DNA from: Alteromonas sp. BL110
Lineage (GTDB): Bacteria; Pseudomonadota; Gammaproteobacteria; Enterobacterales; Alteromonadaceae
DNA: 64,000 nt
Direction of reading: 5' to 3'
Assembly (NCBI RefSeq): GCF_003443615.1
Contig: NZ_CP031967.1
Span: forward strand, 3,286,001 to 3,350,000
The position numbers were made by a program, and so were the translations under genes. Numbering within the stretch: the stretch's first letter is position 1; the number at the start of each line of letters is the position of its first letter. Positions 50,028-59,994 of this stretch are shown piece by piece. The notes under the pieces are model-generated. The model was not told the DNA's origin and made no database searches. It saw only the letters and a program-made list of their open reading frames with translations.

Positions 50028-50528
50028 ATGCAGGCGGAATATCGCGCTAGAGTGAGTATGAAAAATCCAGTTCATTTCCTTGCGCTTGGCTTTGGCAGTG
50101 GCCTTGTTCCTTTTATGCCGGGTACATTTGGCTCTCTTGCTGCTTTACCGCTACTTGTGGCGTGCAGCCAACTCTCCGTGGTTTCTTTCATCGCGCTTAC
50201 GCTGATATTTTCTGTGGTAGGTGTTTATCTTTGCGGCAAGACTGCAGACGATATGCAGGTTCACGATCACGGCTCTATTGTGTGGGATGAAATAGCGGGC
50301 ATGTATATTACCTTTCTACTTGTACCTATCTCAGCGTCATCTTTACTCGTGGGCTTTGTTCTGTTCAGACTTTTCGACATCCTAAAGCCGTGGCCAATAG
50401 GTATTATTGACAAACGCTTACACGGCGGTACAGGCATTATGCTTGACGATCTTCTCGCTGGAGCTATGGCTTGTGGCTGTTTACATTTATTAATGGTGTT
50501 CTGGCCAGCAGCGTTGGCGTTGTTCTAG
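50028..50528 (+). CDS. pgpA: Phosphatidylglycerophosphatase A
   Basis: Inner-membrane phosphatase in phosphatidylglycerol synthesis. The N-terminal GFGSGLVPFMPGTFGS block, the VWDEIAGM block near residue 85 and the RLFDILKPWPIG block near 125 are the PgpA signature. About four hydrophobic segments are visible. The length of 166 residues is normal. It ends the nrdR-to-pgpA run and an intrinsic terminator follows. Confidence 0.96.
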   Translation: MQAEYRARVSMKNPVHFLALGFGSGLVPFMPGTFGSLAALPLLVACSQLSVVSFIALTLIFSVVGVYLCGKTADDMQVHDHGSIVWDEIAGMYITFLLVPISASSLLVGFVLFRLFDILKPWPIGIIDKRLHGGTGIMLDDLLAGAMACGCLHLLMVFWPAALALF

Positions 50529-50620
50529 CTGAAAGGGAAGATTCAAGGCCGCTCTGATAGATTAGCTGCAGAGAAAAATTAGGCAATAAAAATTCAGGCA
50601 AAAGCAAAAAAGCATCACGA

Positions 50621-50646
50621 AAAAGCCCGCAGTTTGCGGGCTTTTT
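50621..50646. terminator. Bidirectional terminator between pgpA and dxs
   Basis: GCCCGCA (50625-50631) pairs with TGCGGGC (50635-50641) over a 3-base loop, flanked by an A-run before and a T-run after. Confidence 0.92.
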
Positions 50647-50719
50647 AATCTTTGCGTTTAAATGAAAAACATAATAGTTGCTTTTACAAATCTAGTTTTA
50701 TACCAGTCCGCATAGATAA

Positions 50720-52600
50720 TTAGCCAGCTGTAAAACTATTTGCCGCAGCAATAATACCTTCAGCATCTAAGCCGTGCTCTCTGTACATTTCCTGTTGTGT
50801 TCCTTGCAGGATGAAACTATCAGGTAGCCCCAACATTTTTACTGCCTTTAACACGCCGTTTTGCTGCAAGTGTTCTAGTACGGCACTACCAGCGCCGCCC
50901 ATGATACAGCCATCTTCTAACGTAATAAGTGCGCTGTGTTCACTGGCTGCTTTTAAAACAGCATCGCCATCTAATGGTTTTATAAAGCGCATGTCGATAA
51001 CCGTAGCATCGATAGCTTCTGCAGCTTTAAGTGCGTAGGGCAATAAACAGCCGAAGTTCAAAATAGCAACGCTTTCACCTCTATCTTTTGAAGTTTCTCG
51101 ACAGGTACGCGATTTACCTATTTCAAGTTCCGTCATCGCCTCATCTGGTGTAATCCCCATGCCTGCACCACGAGGGTAGCGAACCGCAGCTGGCTTTTGT
51201 AGCTTATGGCCTGTGTAGAGCATTTGACGGCATTCATTTTCGTCTGAAGGTGCCATAACGACCATATTTGGAATGCAGCGAAGGAAAGCAATATCAAACG
51301 CGCCTTGGTGAGTAGGGCCATCGGCGCCCACAATACCCGCTCTGTCTATTGCAAATAATACCGGTAAGTCTTGAATTGCCACATCGTGAATAAGCTGATC
51401 ATAAGCTCGCTGAAGGAACGACGAATAAATCGCAACAACCGCGTTCATACCGTCTTTGGCAAGACCGGCACCAAAGGTCACGGCATGCTGTTCGGCAATG
51501 GCAACATCGAAGTATTGTTCAGGAAAGCGTTGAGAAAACTCAACCATGCCAGAACCTTCACGCATTGCAGGTGTTACGGCCATTAGTTTTGGGTCTTGCG
51601 CGGCCATATCACATAGCCATTTTCCAAAAATAGCAGAGTAGGTAGGAGCAGAAGGCTTCGACTTTGGCAGCGCGTTATCCGCCGGATTAAATTTTGGCAC
51701 CGCGTGAAATTTGATCGGATCTTCTTCAGCAACGGCGTAGCCCTTACCTTTTTTAGTGACAACATGTAAAAGCTGAGGCCCTTCAAAGTTACGCATATTG
51801 CGAAGGGTATCTACTACAGCATTCACATCGTGACCGTCGATAGGACCAATGTAATTAAAGCCCAACTCTTCAAAGATAGTACCGGGCACAACCATACCTT
51901 TAAGGTGCTCTTCTGCACGGCTAGCGAACTCTTTAATAGGTGGTACATTGCTTAGCAGCTTTTTGCCGCCATCCCGTATTGAGTTAAAGAAGTTACCTGT
52001 GAGCAAGCGGGCAAGGTGGCTGTTTAACGCCCCAACGTTTTCAGATATGGACATTTCGTTGTCGTTAAGTACAACCACCATGTCTTTTTTGATGTCACCT
52101 GCATGGTTAAGGGCTTCAAACGCCATACCTGCGGTCATTGCACCGTCGCCGATAACGGCCACCACTTTGCGGTCTTCACCTTCTTTTTCTGCCGCTACGG
52201 CCATACCCAGCGCGGCGCTAATCGATGTGGAAGAATGACCCACAGCAAAGGTGTCATAGTCGCTCTCTGGCGGCCAAGGAAAGGGATGTAGGCCATTCTT
52301 TTGACGAATGGTACTCATGCGCTCTGCACGGCCAGTAAGGATTTTATGAGGATAAGCCTGGTGCCCCACGTCCCACAATAAGCGGTCAAAAGGTGTGTTG
52401 TACACATAATGTAACGCGACCGTAAGCTCTACCGTGCCAAGGCCTGAAGCGAAGTGACCGCTCGTTTGGCTGACACTATTAAGTAAATACTCACGCAATT
52501 CATCGGCGAGCTCGCGTAATTTATCCTGGGGCAGCTGCCTCAATTTTTCAGGTGTTTGCGCAAGCGCAAGCGTTGGGTAATGTTGGAGATCTAAACTCAT
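50720..52600 (-). CDS. dxs: 1-deoxy-D-xylulose-5-phosphate synthase
   Basis: Thiamine-diphosphate enzyme that starts the MEP isoprenoid pathway from pyruvate and glyceraldehyde 3-phosphate. The transketolase motif [18 protein letters not shown] is near residue 150 and the [16 protein letters not shown] block near 365. The length of 626 residues is standard. It is the last gene of the minus-strand xseB-ispA-dxs run, the same order as in E. coli. Confidence 0.98.
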   Translation of the reverse strand: MSLDLQHYPTLALAQTPEKLRQLPQDKLRELADELREYLLNSVSQTSGHFASGLGTVELTVALHYVYNTPFDRLLWDVGHQAYPHKILTGRAERMSTIRQKNGLHPFPWPPESDYDTFAVGHSSTSISAALGMAVAAEKEGEDRKVVAVIGDGAMTAGMAFEALNHAGDIKKDMVVVLNDNEMSISENVGALNSHLARLLTGNFFNSIRDGGKKLLSNVPPIKEFASRAEEHLKGMVVPGTIFEELGFNYIGPIDGHDVNAVVDTLRNMRNFEGPQLLHVVTKKGKGYAVAEEDPIKFHAVPKFNPADNALPKSKPSAPTYSAIFGKWLCDMAAQDPKLMAVTPAMREGSGMVEFSQRFPEQYFDVAIAEQHAVTFGAGLAKDGMNAVVAIYSSFLQRAYDQLIHDVAIQDLPVLFAIDRAGIVGADGPTHQGAFDIAFLRCIPNMVVMAPSDENECRQMLYTGHKLQKPAAVRYPRGAGMGITPDEAMTELEIGKSRTCRETSKDRGESVAILNFGCLLPYALKAAEAIDATVIDMRFIKPLDGDAVLKAASEHSALITLEDGCIMGGAGSAVLEHLQQNGVLKAVKMLGLPDSFILQGTQQEMYREHGLDAEGIIAAANSFTAG

Positions 52601-52632
52601 GTACTTATTATCTTTTTCAACATGGCGCGTGG

Positions 52633-53523
52633 CTAATGGTCGCGTTTTACCAAAAGCTCGCTAAACGCAATTAAACTGTCTGTATTGTAGGGTAAACGCG
52701 TCAATGCTTGAAGTGCATTATTGTGAAGCATTTCTAATTCTTGTTTAGCGCCAGCCATTCCAAGCTTGGCGGGAAACGTGTTTTTTCCTAATGCTTCGTC
52801 TGACCCTGCCGGTTTACCTAATTTCTCGCTGCTGCCTTCAACGTCTAGAATGTCGTCCTGTACTTGAAAGGCTAGCCCGATATCGGCCGCATAAGCCATT
52901 AAGTCAGTTTTGGTTTGTGGCAATAAGCCTTCACTGACAATAGCGACCATTTCAACACAGGCCTTTAACAAGGCCCCGGTTTTTAATCTATGGAGCTGTT
53001 TTAGTTCTTCTAACGAGATGGATTTACCTGTACTGGCCAAGTCAATTGCCTGTCCACCACACATTCCTACGTAACCTGCACTTTTAGCGAGTACAGACAA
53101 CAGTTGTCCGCGCTTGGTTTCGGCAAATACGCTTAAAGGGGCATCAGCTAGTACAGTAAAAGCAAGAGATTGCAGGGCATCTCCCGCTAAAATAGCCGTA
53201 GCTTCATCAAAGGCGATATGACAAGTTGGCATTCCGCGACGCAGGTCATCGTCGTCCATGGCTGGCAAATCGTCATGAACCAACGAGTAGGCGTGTACGC
53301 ACTCAATAGCCATGCTTATAGCCATCTGGTCTTTTTTAGGCACGTCTAGTGTGTTTCCTACAACCTGCACTAGTAGAGGGCGCATGCGCTTACCGCCCGC
53401 AAGCAATGCGTGACGCATGGCATCTTTAAGGCGCGGTGCGTAATCGGGTAAATCATCAATTAATGTAAGAAGAGATGCATCAGTTTGCTGTTTCACTTGC
53501 TGATGCAATGCAGAAAAATTCAT
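52633..53523 (-). CDS. ispA: Farnesyl diphosphate synthase
   Basis: Makes farnesyl diphosphate from IPP and DMAPP. The two Asp-rich motifs are visible: [14 protein letters not shown] near residue 84 and DDILD near 224. KRMRPLLV for IPP binding and the GGKR start of that block are present. The length of 296 residues is standard. AGGCGA precedes the ATG. It lies between xseB and dxs. Confidence 0.97.
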   Translation of the reverse strand: MNFSALHQQVKQQTDASLLTLIDDLPDYAPRLKDAMRHALLAGGKRMRPLLVQVVGNTLDVPKKDQMAISMAIECVHAYSLVHDDLPAMDDDDLRRGMPTCHIAFDEATAILAGDALQSLAFTVLADAPLSVFAETKRGQLLSVLAKSAGYVGMCGGQAIDLASTGKSISLEELKQLHRLKTGALLKACVEMVAIVSEGLLPQTKTDLMAYAADIGLAFQVQDDILDVEGSSEKLGKPAGSDEALGKNTFPAKLGMAGAKQELEMLHNNALQALTRLPYNTDSLIAFSELLVKRDH

Positions 53524-53552
53524 AGGTCGCCTGTAATTTAAAAATGAACGTT

Positions 53553-53795
53553 TTACGGCTGTTCACTTTCAGGAAGAGTCTGAAGCGTTTCTTCGCCTTG
53601 TTCACTAAGCAATATTTTTACCTTTTGCTCGGCGTTTTCGAGTGATTGTTGGCCTTGACGAGATAATGCTATGCCTCGTTCAAATTTTTCCAGTGCTTTA
53701 TTAAGAGGCAGATCACCGTTTTCCATTTCGTTAACGATAGCTTCTAGTTCTGTTAAAGCTTCTTCAAAAGACGCTGATGCTTTTTCTGTCGTCAT
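53553..53795 (-). CDS. xseB: Exodeoxyribonuclease VII small subunit
   Basis: Small helical subunit of exonuclease VII, 80 residues. The conserved [38 protein letters not shown] run (start of it SFEEALTEL) is intact. ATG 53795 gives the family's usual length; a longer frame upstream would add 44 unlikely residues. It leads the xseB-ispA-dxs operon and is divergent from pomA. Confidence 0.95.
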   Translation of the reverse strand: MTTEKASASFEEALTELEAIVNEMENGDLPLNKALEKFERGIALSRQGQQSLENAEQKVKILLSEQGEETLQTLPESEQP

Positions 53796-54196
53796 AAAAA
53801 CACTCAATATATTGGCCAAAATACGTGTACCGCGCACATTAACTGAGGGTCGCACAAGGGTCAAATGGTTTGTCCGTATATCGCCTATATCACAACAATA
53901 TAGCTTTTTTTTCATGCAGTTGACCACGTTGAATAAAAAGATATTGTGCTATATTCGGTATAAGTGGCTACATTACTCTAATTAAGGGAGTGTATGCGTG
54001 TTCTGACAGGTAAGCGAACGCTTTACGCAATATTAGTGTTTAGAAAACCCGCGAACGACGTATTTTTAGCCTCACACTTAATAAAAAACAAATAAATATG
54101 ATATTTTTCAATAATGTCGTTTTAGTATTTTTATCCGTTGCCGATAGAATATTTGTACATTAACAGCACTGACTGCGCATAAATGGGGAAGAGTGA
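53796..54196. other. Divergent xseB-pomA intergenic region
   Basis: About 400 bases, A/T-rich, with no supported gene. It contains the sigma-28 type promoter of pomA given separately. A sigma-70 type pair, TTGAAT and TATATT at about 53929-53955, has a short spacer (15 bases), so it is only a weak candidate. Confidence 0.5.
54121..54147 (+). promoter_or_regulatory. Candidate sigma-28 (FliA) promoter of pomAB
   Basis: TTTAGTAT (54121-54128) and GCCGATAG (54140-54147) are separated by exactly 11 bases. The -10 part matches 7 of 8 of the FliA consensus GCCGATAA; the -35 part matches 5 of 8 of TAAAGTTT. It stands about 50 bases before the pomA start and would place pomAB in the late flagellar regulon. 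Confidence 0.78.
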
Positions 54197-54958
54197 GTGG
54201 ATTTAGCAACCGTCATAGGTATGTTGGGCGCCATTGGTTTCATAGTTATGGCTATGATACTAGGCGGCAGCTTAGGCATGTTCATAGACGTCCAGTCGAT
54301 ATTAATTGTATTTGGTGGGACTTTGTTTGTTGTCTTGTCACAGTTTACGCTAGGTCAGTTTTTCGGTGCTGGTAAGATTGCTGGCAAAGCCTTCATGTTC
54401 AAAATTGAGTCGCCAGAAGAGCTTATTGAGAAGATTGTAGAGATGGCGGATGCTGCGCGAAAAGGCGGGTTTCTAGCTTTAGAAGAAGCAGAAATCTCTA
54501 ATGAGTTTATGCAAAAAGGCGTAGATATGCTGGTTGACGGCCACGATATTGAGGTGGTCAGAGAGACACTTGCTAAAGATATTTCTATGACGTCTGAGCG
54601 ACACGATTTTGGTGCGTCGTTTTTTAAAGGTATGGGCGATATAGCACCCGCCATGGGCATGATCGGTACCTTGATTGGTTTGGTTGCCATGCTATCAAAC
54701 ATGGATGACCCGAAAGCTATTGGCCCTGCAATGGCGGTAGCACTACTTACCACCCTTTATGGCGCTTTTTTCGCTAACGTCATCTGTTTGCCTATAGCAT
54801 TCAAACTTTCAGTGCGAGCAGGGGAAGAAAAGCTCAATCAAAGCCTTGTTCTTGACGGTATTGTCGGTATCGCTGACGGTCAAAACCCTCGAGTTATTGA
54901 GGGTGTACTGAAAAACTACCTTGCTGCAAGTAAGCGTGGAAGCGCAGAGGAAGAGTAA
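54197..54958 (+). CDS. pomA: Sodium-driven flagellar stator protein PomA (MotA family)
   Basis: Inner-membrane stator subunit with four membrane segments. Two lie near the N-terminus (about 6-24 and 33-52) and two at about 148-170 and 180-202. The segment GDIAPAMGMIGTLIGLVAML and the conserved cytoplasmic loop ETLAKDISMTSERH between are typical of PomA. Translation starts at GTG after GGGGAAGAG. At 253 residues it is close to Vibrio PomA. The stop overlaps pomB (TAATG). Adjacency to xseB also matches Vibrio. Confidence 0.95.
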   Translation: MDLATVIGMLGAIGFIVMAMILGGSLGMFIDVQSILIVFGGTLFVVLSQFTLGQFFGAGKIAGKAFMFKIESPEELIEKIVEMADAARKGGFLALEEAEISNEFMQKGVDMLVDGHDIEVVRETLAKDISMTSERHDFGASFFKGMGDIAPAMGMIGTLIGLVAMLSNMDDPKAIGPAMAVALLTTLYGAFFANVICLPIAFKLSVRAGEEKLNQSLVLDGIVGIADGQNPRVIEGVLKNYLAASKRGSAEEE

Positions 54959-55887
54959 TGGCCGAAGAAGAATGCCCAAAATGCCCCCCCGAGGGGCTTC
55001 CAGCTTGGATGGGAACCTTCGCAGACTTAATGTCACTGCTTATGTGCTTCTTTGTACTTTTGCTTTCATTCTCCGAAATGGACGTACTCAAATTTAAGCA
55101 AATAGCGGGCTCAATGAAGTTTGCATTCGGTGTGCAAAACAAAATTGAAGTAAAAGACATTCCTAAAGGTACCAGTGTTATTGCCATGGAGTTTCGCCCG
55201 GGTAAACCTGACCCAACGCCAATTGAGTCTATCCAGCAGCAAACCAACGAAATGACTCAACAAATGCTAGAGTTTCAGGCGGGAAATGAGGACTCGGCCG
55301 GCGGCAGGCAAAAGCAGCGCGGCGAACAGCGGGGCGGTCAGTCTCAACAAACGGCTACTGAGTCATCTTCATCCGCTGAGCAAAGTACTGACCAGTCTCA
55401 AATGGCCGAATTAATGAAAAAAGTAGCCCAACAATTAGAAAAGCAAATTTTAGATGGGTCTGTAGAGATGGAGTCGCTAGGACAGCAACTTACCATTCGG
55501 ATTAGAGAAAATGGCTCGTTTTCCGCCGGCTCTGCTTTCTTGCAGCCACAATTTCAGCCCGTATTAAGGAAAATTGGTGTGCTTTTAGCAGATGTGCCTG
55601 GTGAAATTGAAATTTCTGGTCACAGTGATGGACAACATATTGCAAACGAATTATATCGCTCAAACTGGGATTTATCGTCACAACGCGCCGTGGCGGTGGC
55701 TGAAGCCATGCGGACAGCGCCTGGTTTTGATGAAAGCCGTATGTCCGTGGTTGGCAAAGCTGATACTAATCCTATCGTTGAGAATGCCACGACAGCGAGT
55801 GATAGAGCCAAGAATCGCCGAGTAGAAATTAATATTAACCAAGGCAAACCAATGATATCCAAACCCATTTCAGTGGTAGACGATTAA
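54958..55887 (+). CDS. pomB: Flagellar stator protein PomB (MotB family)
   Basis: Stator subunit with one N-terminal membrane segment (FADLMSLLMCFFVLLLSF) that carries the ion-binding Asp23. A Gln/Ser-rich linker lies at about residues 95-145. A C-terminal OmpA-like peptidoglycan-binding domain shows the EISGHSDGQ block near 217 and NRRVEININ near 288. The length is 309 residues. The preceding gene is pomA, and the pair forms the ion channel of the flagellar motor. Confidence 0.95.
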   Translation: MAEEECPKCPPEGLPAWMGTFADLMSLLMCFFVLLLSFSEMDVLKFKQIAGSMKFAFGVQNKIEVKDIPKGTSVIAMEFRPGKPDPTPIESIQQQTNEMTQQMLEFQAGNEDSAGGRQKQRGEQRGGQSQQTATESSSSAEQSTDQSQMAELMKKVAQQLEKQILDGSVEMESLGQQLTIRIRENGSFSAGSAFLQPQFQPVLRKIGVLLADVPGEIEISGHSDGQHIANELYRSNWDLSSQRAVAVAEAMRTAPGFDESRMSVVGKADTNPIVENATTASDRAKNRRVEININQGKPMISKPISVVDD

Positions 55888-55915
55888 GCGTCAACTTTTT
55901 AAACTAAGTGCGCAT

Positions 55916-55952
55916 AAAAAAGCGGTGCCTTCTTAATGAGCACCGCTTTTTG
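55916..55952. terminator. Terminator between pomB and the cfa-like gene
   Basis: AGCGGTGC (55921-55928) pairs with GCACCGCT (55940-55947) over an 11-base loop, with an A-run before and a T-run after. It can serve both converging genes. Confidence 0.92.
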
Positions 55953-55998
55953 GTTTTAAAACCCTAGTTTTTACTTGTTTACAAATCAAATAGGTTCA

Positions 55999-57255
55999 TC
56001 AAACTCTGGCTAGTTCTTCTCTGTACTGAGGTTTAGATATAACAAGTTGTACAGTGCTAATGGTTCTTTCTAGAAAGCCACCTTCGCAATATTTGAGGTA
56101 ATAGGTCCACATACGCATAAAGCGTTCGTCATAACCATCATTTAATAATTCATCTTTCGCCGAGATAAACGCTTCATACCAATGGTTTAGGGTTTTCGCA
56201 TAGTCTACGCCAATATCGTGTAAATCACGGATCATCATGTTCGTGTACTTTTTAAGATGAGCATTTAACTGGTATTGTGACGGTAAAAAACCACCAGGAA
56301 AAATGTACTTCTGGATAAAGTCTACGCTGTTTGAATAGCTGTCATAACGTCTGTCGTCAATGGTTATGGACTGAAGTAACATAAGACCGTCGTCTTTTAA
56401 AAGAGAAGCACATTTTTCGAAAAAGTTACCTAAATACTCTTTGCCAACCGCTTCAATCATTTCAATGGAAACTAACTTGTCGTATTTACCATCAAGTAAA
56501 CGATAGTCTTTTTTAAGTAGCCTAATTTTACTTTCTAGCCCTTCACGTTCAATCCACTCTTTTGCCCAGGCGTGCTGTTCTTCCGAAATGGTGGTAGTTG
56601 TAACGTTACAGCCATAATTTTTTGCAGCAAAAACTGCAAGACCGCCCCAACCAGTGCCTATCTCTAGTAGGTGGTCTGAATCGGTCAGCTGTAGTTTGTC
56701 ACAAATGGCTTTTAGTTTGTAATTCTGCGCATCGTTTAGCGTTGCATTCGAATCAGGGTATATTGCTGATGAGTACATCATTGTGGGATCAAGAAAGCGG
56801 GTATAAAGCTTGTTGCCTAAGTCATAGTGCGCCTCAATATTCTTCTTAGCTTGGTCTTTAGTGTTTCGACGCGCAAAATGCTGAATTTTATTGATGGGCA
56901 TGGTTAGCCACTTAAACTTATTTTCCCACTCATCAAGGGTTGGTAAGTTCCTTGCGAAGACCCTGACTACAGCTGTTACATCGTCACTGTCCCATAAGCC
57001 ATCCATATAGGCCTCGCCAGCACCCACGCTACCACCTAGTAATAATCGACGGTAGGCCTGCACATCTTTGATATTTACCGTGGCGCGTAAGTCGCTTTCG
57101 TCTGAGCCGAAACGCGCAACGACATCGCCGTTTTCTTGAATAGTTAAGCGGCCAAATGGAAGCTGATTTAAACACTTCAAAAATAGTGTTCTACAAGTTT
57201 TATCTACAAAAGAGACCTCTGAGGTGGTCAGTAGTACAGATTCACCGAAAGACAT
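55999..57255 (-). CDS. Cyclopropane-fatty-acyl-phospholipid synthase-like methyltransferase
   Basis: SAM-dependent methyltransferase of the CFA/mycolic-acid family, 418 residues. The SAM-binding block LLEIGTGWGGLAVFAA is near residue 200, and the blocks AHYDLGNKLY and FIQKYIFPGG are typical of Cfa. It ends the five-gene minus-strand operon next to an ECF sigma/ChrR pair. Comparable genes in Rhodobacter are ChrR-regulated and linked to modified (furan-type) fatty acids, so the product need not be a cyclopropane. Confidence 0.88.
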   Translation of the reverse strand: MSFGESVLLTTSEVSFVDKTCRTLFLKCLNQLPFGRLTIQENGDVVARFGSDESDLRATVNIKDVQAYRRLLLGGSVGAGEAYMDGLWDSDDVTAVVRVFARNLPTLDEWENKFKWLTMPINKIQHFARRNTKDQAKKNIEAHYDLGNKLYTRFLDPTMMYSSAIYPDSNATLNDAQNYKLKAICDKLQLTDSDHLLEIGTGWGGLAVFAAKNYGCNVTTTTISEEQHAWAKEWIEREGLESKIRLLKKDYRLLDGKYDKLVSIEMIEAVGKEYLGNFFEKCASLLKDDGLMLLQSITIDDRRYDSYSNSVDFIQKYIFPGGFLPSQYQLNAHLKKYTNMMIRDLHDIGVDYAKTLNHWYEAFISAKDELLNDGYDERFMRMWTYYLKYCEGGFLERTISTVQLVISKPQYREELARV

Positions 57256-57260
57256 TGTTA

Positions 57261-58001
57261 TTATTCCTGACTCTTTTCTGGGTGTGTATATAGTGGCGTT
57301 CGTTTCAGCAATAGCTTAAGCGCGTGCCAATAAATTCCGGCCACGGTTTTTATTGTCATATTGGGTATACGTTTAAGTGCGTTAGATAGATTCGCATTAT
57401 CTAAAGTAAATTTAGTTAAATTGATTCCTGCGCTGAACTCTTTATCTTCTCTTACGCAATCCATCGCTAAAGAAAGTCTAGACGAAGGTTGAGAAATCGA
57501 CCATTTATAGGTCATATCCATGGGGTTAAAAGGCGACACGTGAAAAGCCTTAGGCGTATCGGCTTGGGTATCCAAATTTACAAGATAATGATGGCGCTCA
57601 TTCCAAGGCGTATTGCTAACCTCGGCAAGCATGTGAGTATATTTACCCTCAGTATTGCGAAGGTAATAAAAATTCACTGGGCTGAAATAGAGTCCCCACA
57701 TGCGTAATTGACCTAGCATAAAAACGTCGCCGCCTAAGGCTTTACCATCATTTAGCTCAGTCATCCTTTCTAACACAGCTTGCTCCAACGAAATGGAAGC
57801 GTCGCCTAAATAGTCTTCTCGTTTGAAGCGAACTCTGGCTTTGTTATGCGCGCTAAAATGCTTCAACGTACCAGATAGCGCGTTCAGTTCGTCGCTTTCT
57901 AGTTTTAGCCAAAACAAATAAATGTCGTAGTCAAACTTGTGTTGGGTAGGCTTGAAACGTTGATGGTATACCTTGCCTCTATATATCGCGCTTTCTATCA
58001 C
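57261..58001 (-). CDS. DUF1365 protein
   Basis: A 246-residue protein of the DUF1365 family, recognised by AIYRGKVYHQRF near the start and the NFYYLRN and VSPFNPMDMTYKW blocks. Genes of this type commonly stand between an FAD oxidoreductase and a Cfa-like gene. It starts with GTG and overlaps the oxidoreductase stop by four bases. The biochemical role is unknown; lipid modification is inferred from context. Confidence 0.88.
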   Translation of the reverse strand: MIESAIYRGKVYHQRFKPTQHKFDYDIYLFWLKLESDELNALSGTLKHFSAHNKARVRFKREDYLGDASISLEQAVLERMTELNDGKALGGDVFMLGQLRMWGLYFSPVNFYYLRNTEGKYTHMLAEVSNTPWNERHHYLVNLDTQADTPKAFHVSPFNPMDMTYKWSISQPSSRLSLAMDCVREDKEFSAGINLTKFTLDNANLSNALKRIPNMTIKTVAGIYWHALKLLLKRTPLYTHPEKSQE

Positions 58002-59263
58002 AGGGCTTCACCAAAACGAGCGCAAACGTCTAGTGCACTGGTAACGCCGTCTTCATGAAAGCCGTTGTACCAATAAGCGCCGCAGAAATGTAGGTTGTCT
58101 ACACCACAAATCTCGCTTCTTCGTGATTGTGCTTCAACCATGTCGGCACTGTACTGAGGGTGAGCGTATTGATAGCTGCGTAAAATACTGTCTTCGTTGA
58201 TTTCAGGCGTATTATTCAGCGTAACACAATAGGTATTTTCTGCTTCTAATCGTTGCAGAATGTTCATATTGTAGGTAACAGTGGCAGGGCGGGCTTCCTC
58301 GCTCACATCCTCTTTTAAGCTGTAGTTCCAACTTGCCCACGCCAACTTCCTTTTAGGCAATTGGCTTGTGTCTTTGTGCATCACTACATCATTTTCTGCA
58401 TAAGGAATATTGCCAAGGATATCTTTGTGTAGTGATGTAGGGGAATGAATCATTTTTAGCGCTTGGTCGCTGTGGCAAGCAAACACTACATGATCAAAGG
58501 CTGCAACCGCACCGGATGAATCGGTAACTTCCCACATGTCATCACTTTTAGCGACAGAAACTACCGCGGTAGATAACTTAATTTTAGACTCAAATGGTGC
58601 AACGAGTGGAGGGATGTATTGACTAGAGCCACCTTTGATAGTGTACCACTGAGGTCGGTCAGTAATATTGAGTAAGCCGTGATTATTGAAAAACTGCAAG
58701 AAGAAGGTTAACGGAAACTTTCTAGTCTGCTCTAGGCTGCTAGACCAAATAGCCGCGCACATAGGCAGTATGTAATAGCGCGCGAAATCATCACCTAGCC
58801 CTAATTCTTTAATAATATCTTCGAGCGTCAACGAGGACGTGTCGCGCTTTTCAGCGACCATAGCTTTGCACGCTTTATTAAAAGTCAGTATATCTTTTAC
58901 TATGCGCCAAAACTTAGGCCGAAGAATATTACGTCGCTGTGCAAATAAACTATTTAAGTTATTACCGTTGTACTCAAGGTTTGCTTTTTTACTCATTACA
59001 GAGAAGCTCATCTCTGTAGGTTGGTACTCAACATTTAACTGGTTAATAAGCTTGATAAAGTTAGGGTAGGTCCAATCATTGAAAACGATAAAACCGGTAT
59101 CGATTTGATGTGAGCTGCCATTATCATCGATTTTCTTTGTTGCCGTGTGACCACCAATGTAGTCATTCGCTTCGTAAACAGTGATGTTGTGCTGTCGGTT
59201 TAGAAGGTGTGCACAGGTTAACCCTGAAATACCTGTACCTATTATGGCAATCTTATTATTCAT
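57998..59263 (-). CDS. FAD-dependent amine-oxidase-like protein
   Basis: Flavoprotein of 421 residues. The N-terminal FAD-binding motif is IIGTGISGLTCAHLL and it is followed by YEANDYIGGHT. The C-terminal FAD block LHFCGAYWYNGFHEDGVTSALDV closes the fold. The class is related to phytoene-desaturase and amine oxidases and is often found with DUF1365 and Cfa genes. AGAGAAG precedes the ATG. It overlaps the DUF1365 gene. Confidence 0.9.
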   Translation of the reverse strand: MNNKIAIIGTGISGLTCAHLLNRQHNITVYEANDYIGGHTATKKIDDNGSSHQIDTGFIVFNDWTYPNFIKLINQLNVEYQPTEMSFSVMSKKANLEYNGNNLNSLFAQRRNILRPKFWRIVKDILTFNKACKAMVAEKRDTSSLTLEDIIKELGLGDDFARYYILPMCAAIWSSSLEQTRKFPLTFFLQFFNNHGLLNITDRPQWYTIKGGSSQYIPPLVAPFESKIKLSTAVVSVAKSDDMWEVTDSSGAVAAFDHVVFACHSDQALKMIHSPTSLHKDILGNIPYAENDVVMHKDTSQLPKRKLAWASWNYSLKEDVSEEARPATVTYNMNILQRLEAENTYCVTLNNTPEINEDSILRSYQYAHPQYSADMVEAQSRRSEICGVDNLHFCGAYWYNGFHEDGVTSALDVCARFGEAL

Positions 59264-59274
59264 TCTTACTTCTC

Positions 59275-59994
59275 TTATTGTTTTTCTCGCATGGCCAAAG
59301 ATATACGCCTTTGAATTGGCGTGGGCAATATATGCATAAAGCGCAGAATAAATCCAAAGAATCGAGGAAAGAAAACGGACTGCTTGTTACTTTCTATTCC
59401 TTTCAGCATTGCTTCTGCGGCTTCTTCAGCGCTAATTTTCATCGGCATTTCGAAGTCGTTTTTGTCGGTCAAAGGTGTTTCAACGAAACCTGGTGAGACG
59501 GTCTGTACCTTTACGCCTCTATGGTAAAGATCAACTTCTAAAGATTTGGTAAAATAGTGAAGGGCAGCTTTACTAGAACCATAGGCTTGAGTGCGCGTGA
59601 AAGGTAATAATCGAGCCATACTGTCGACTATGACTAGCTTGTCTCCATCTTTCAATCGTGGAAGTAACGCGTTAACACAGTGAACTACGCCGAAGAAGTT
59701 AGGCTCGAAAACGCGGCGAAACATGTCTGGCTCGAAATCCTCAAGGTCGACATATTCACAAGTGCCAGCATTAAGTACAGCAATATCGAACTTAACATTC
59801 GCTAATGCACGCTTTGTATCTTCCAGATCTGACACATCAAACTGACAACCGCTAATATTACTATATTTGCTAAGCTCGTCGAGGGCATCTTGGTTTCGTC
59901 CGCACGCAATGACATGATACCCATTATCGGCAGACTTGATTGCTAATGCCTTACCTATTCCAGAGGTTGCGCCAGTAATTAAAATACTCTTCAT
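59275..59994 (-). CDS. Short-chain dehydrogenase/reductase
   Basis: Classical SDR of 239 residues. The cofactor motif TGATSGIGKAL is at residues 7-17, NAG is near residue 76 and the catalytic YGSSK motif near 138. The C-terminal region has a hydrophobic block that may touch membrane. It overlaps the NTF2-like gene by four bases (ATGA). It is the second gene of the five-gene operon; its substrate is unknown. Confidence 0.9.
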   Translation of the reverse strand: MKSILITGATSGIGKALAIKSADNGYHVIACGRNQDALDELSKYSNISGCQFDVSDLEDTKRALANVKFDIAVLNAGTCEYVDLEDFEPDMFRRVFEPNFFGVVHCVNALLPRLKDGDKLVIVDSMARLLPFTRTQAYGSSKAALHYFTKSLEVDLYHRGVKVQTVSPGFVETPLTDKNDFEMPMKISAEEAAEAMLKGIESNKQSVFFPRFFGFILRFMHILPTPIQRRISLAMREKQ

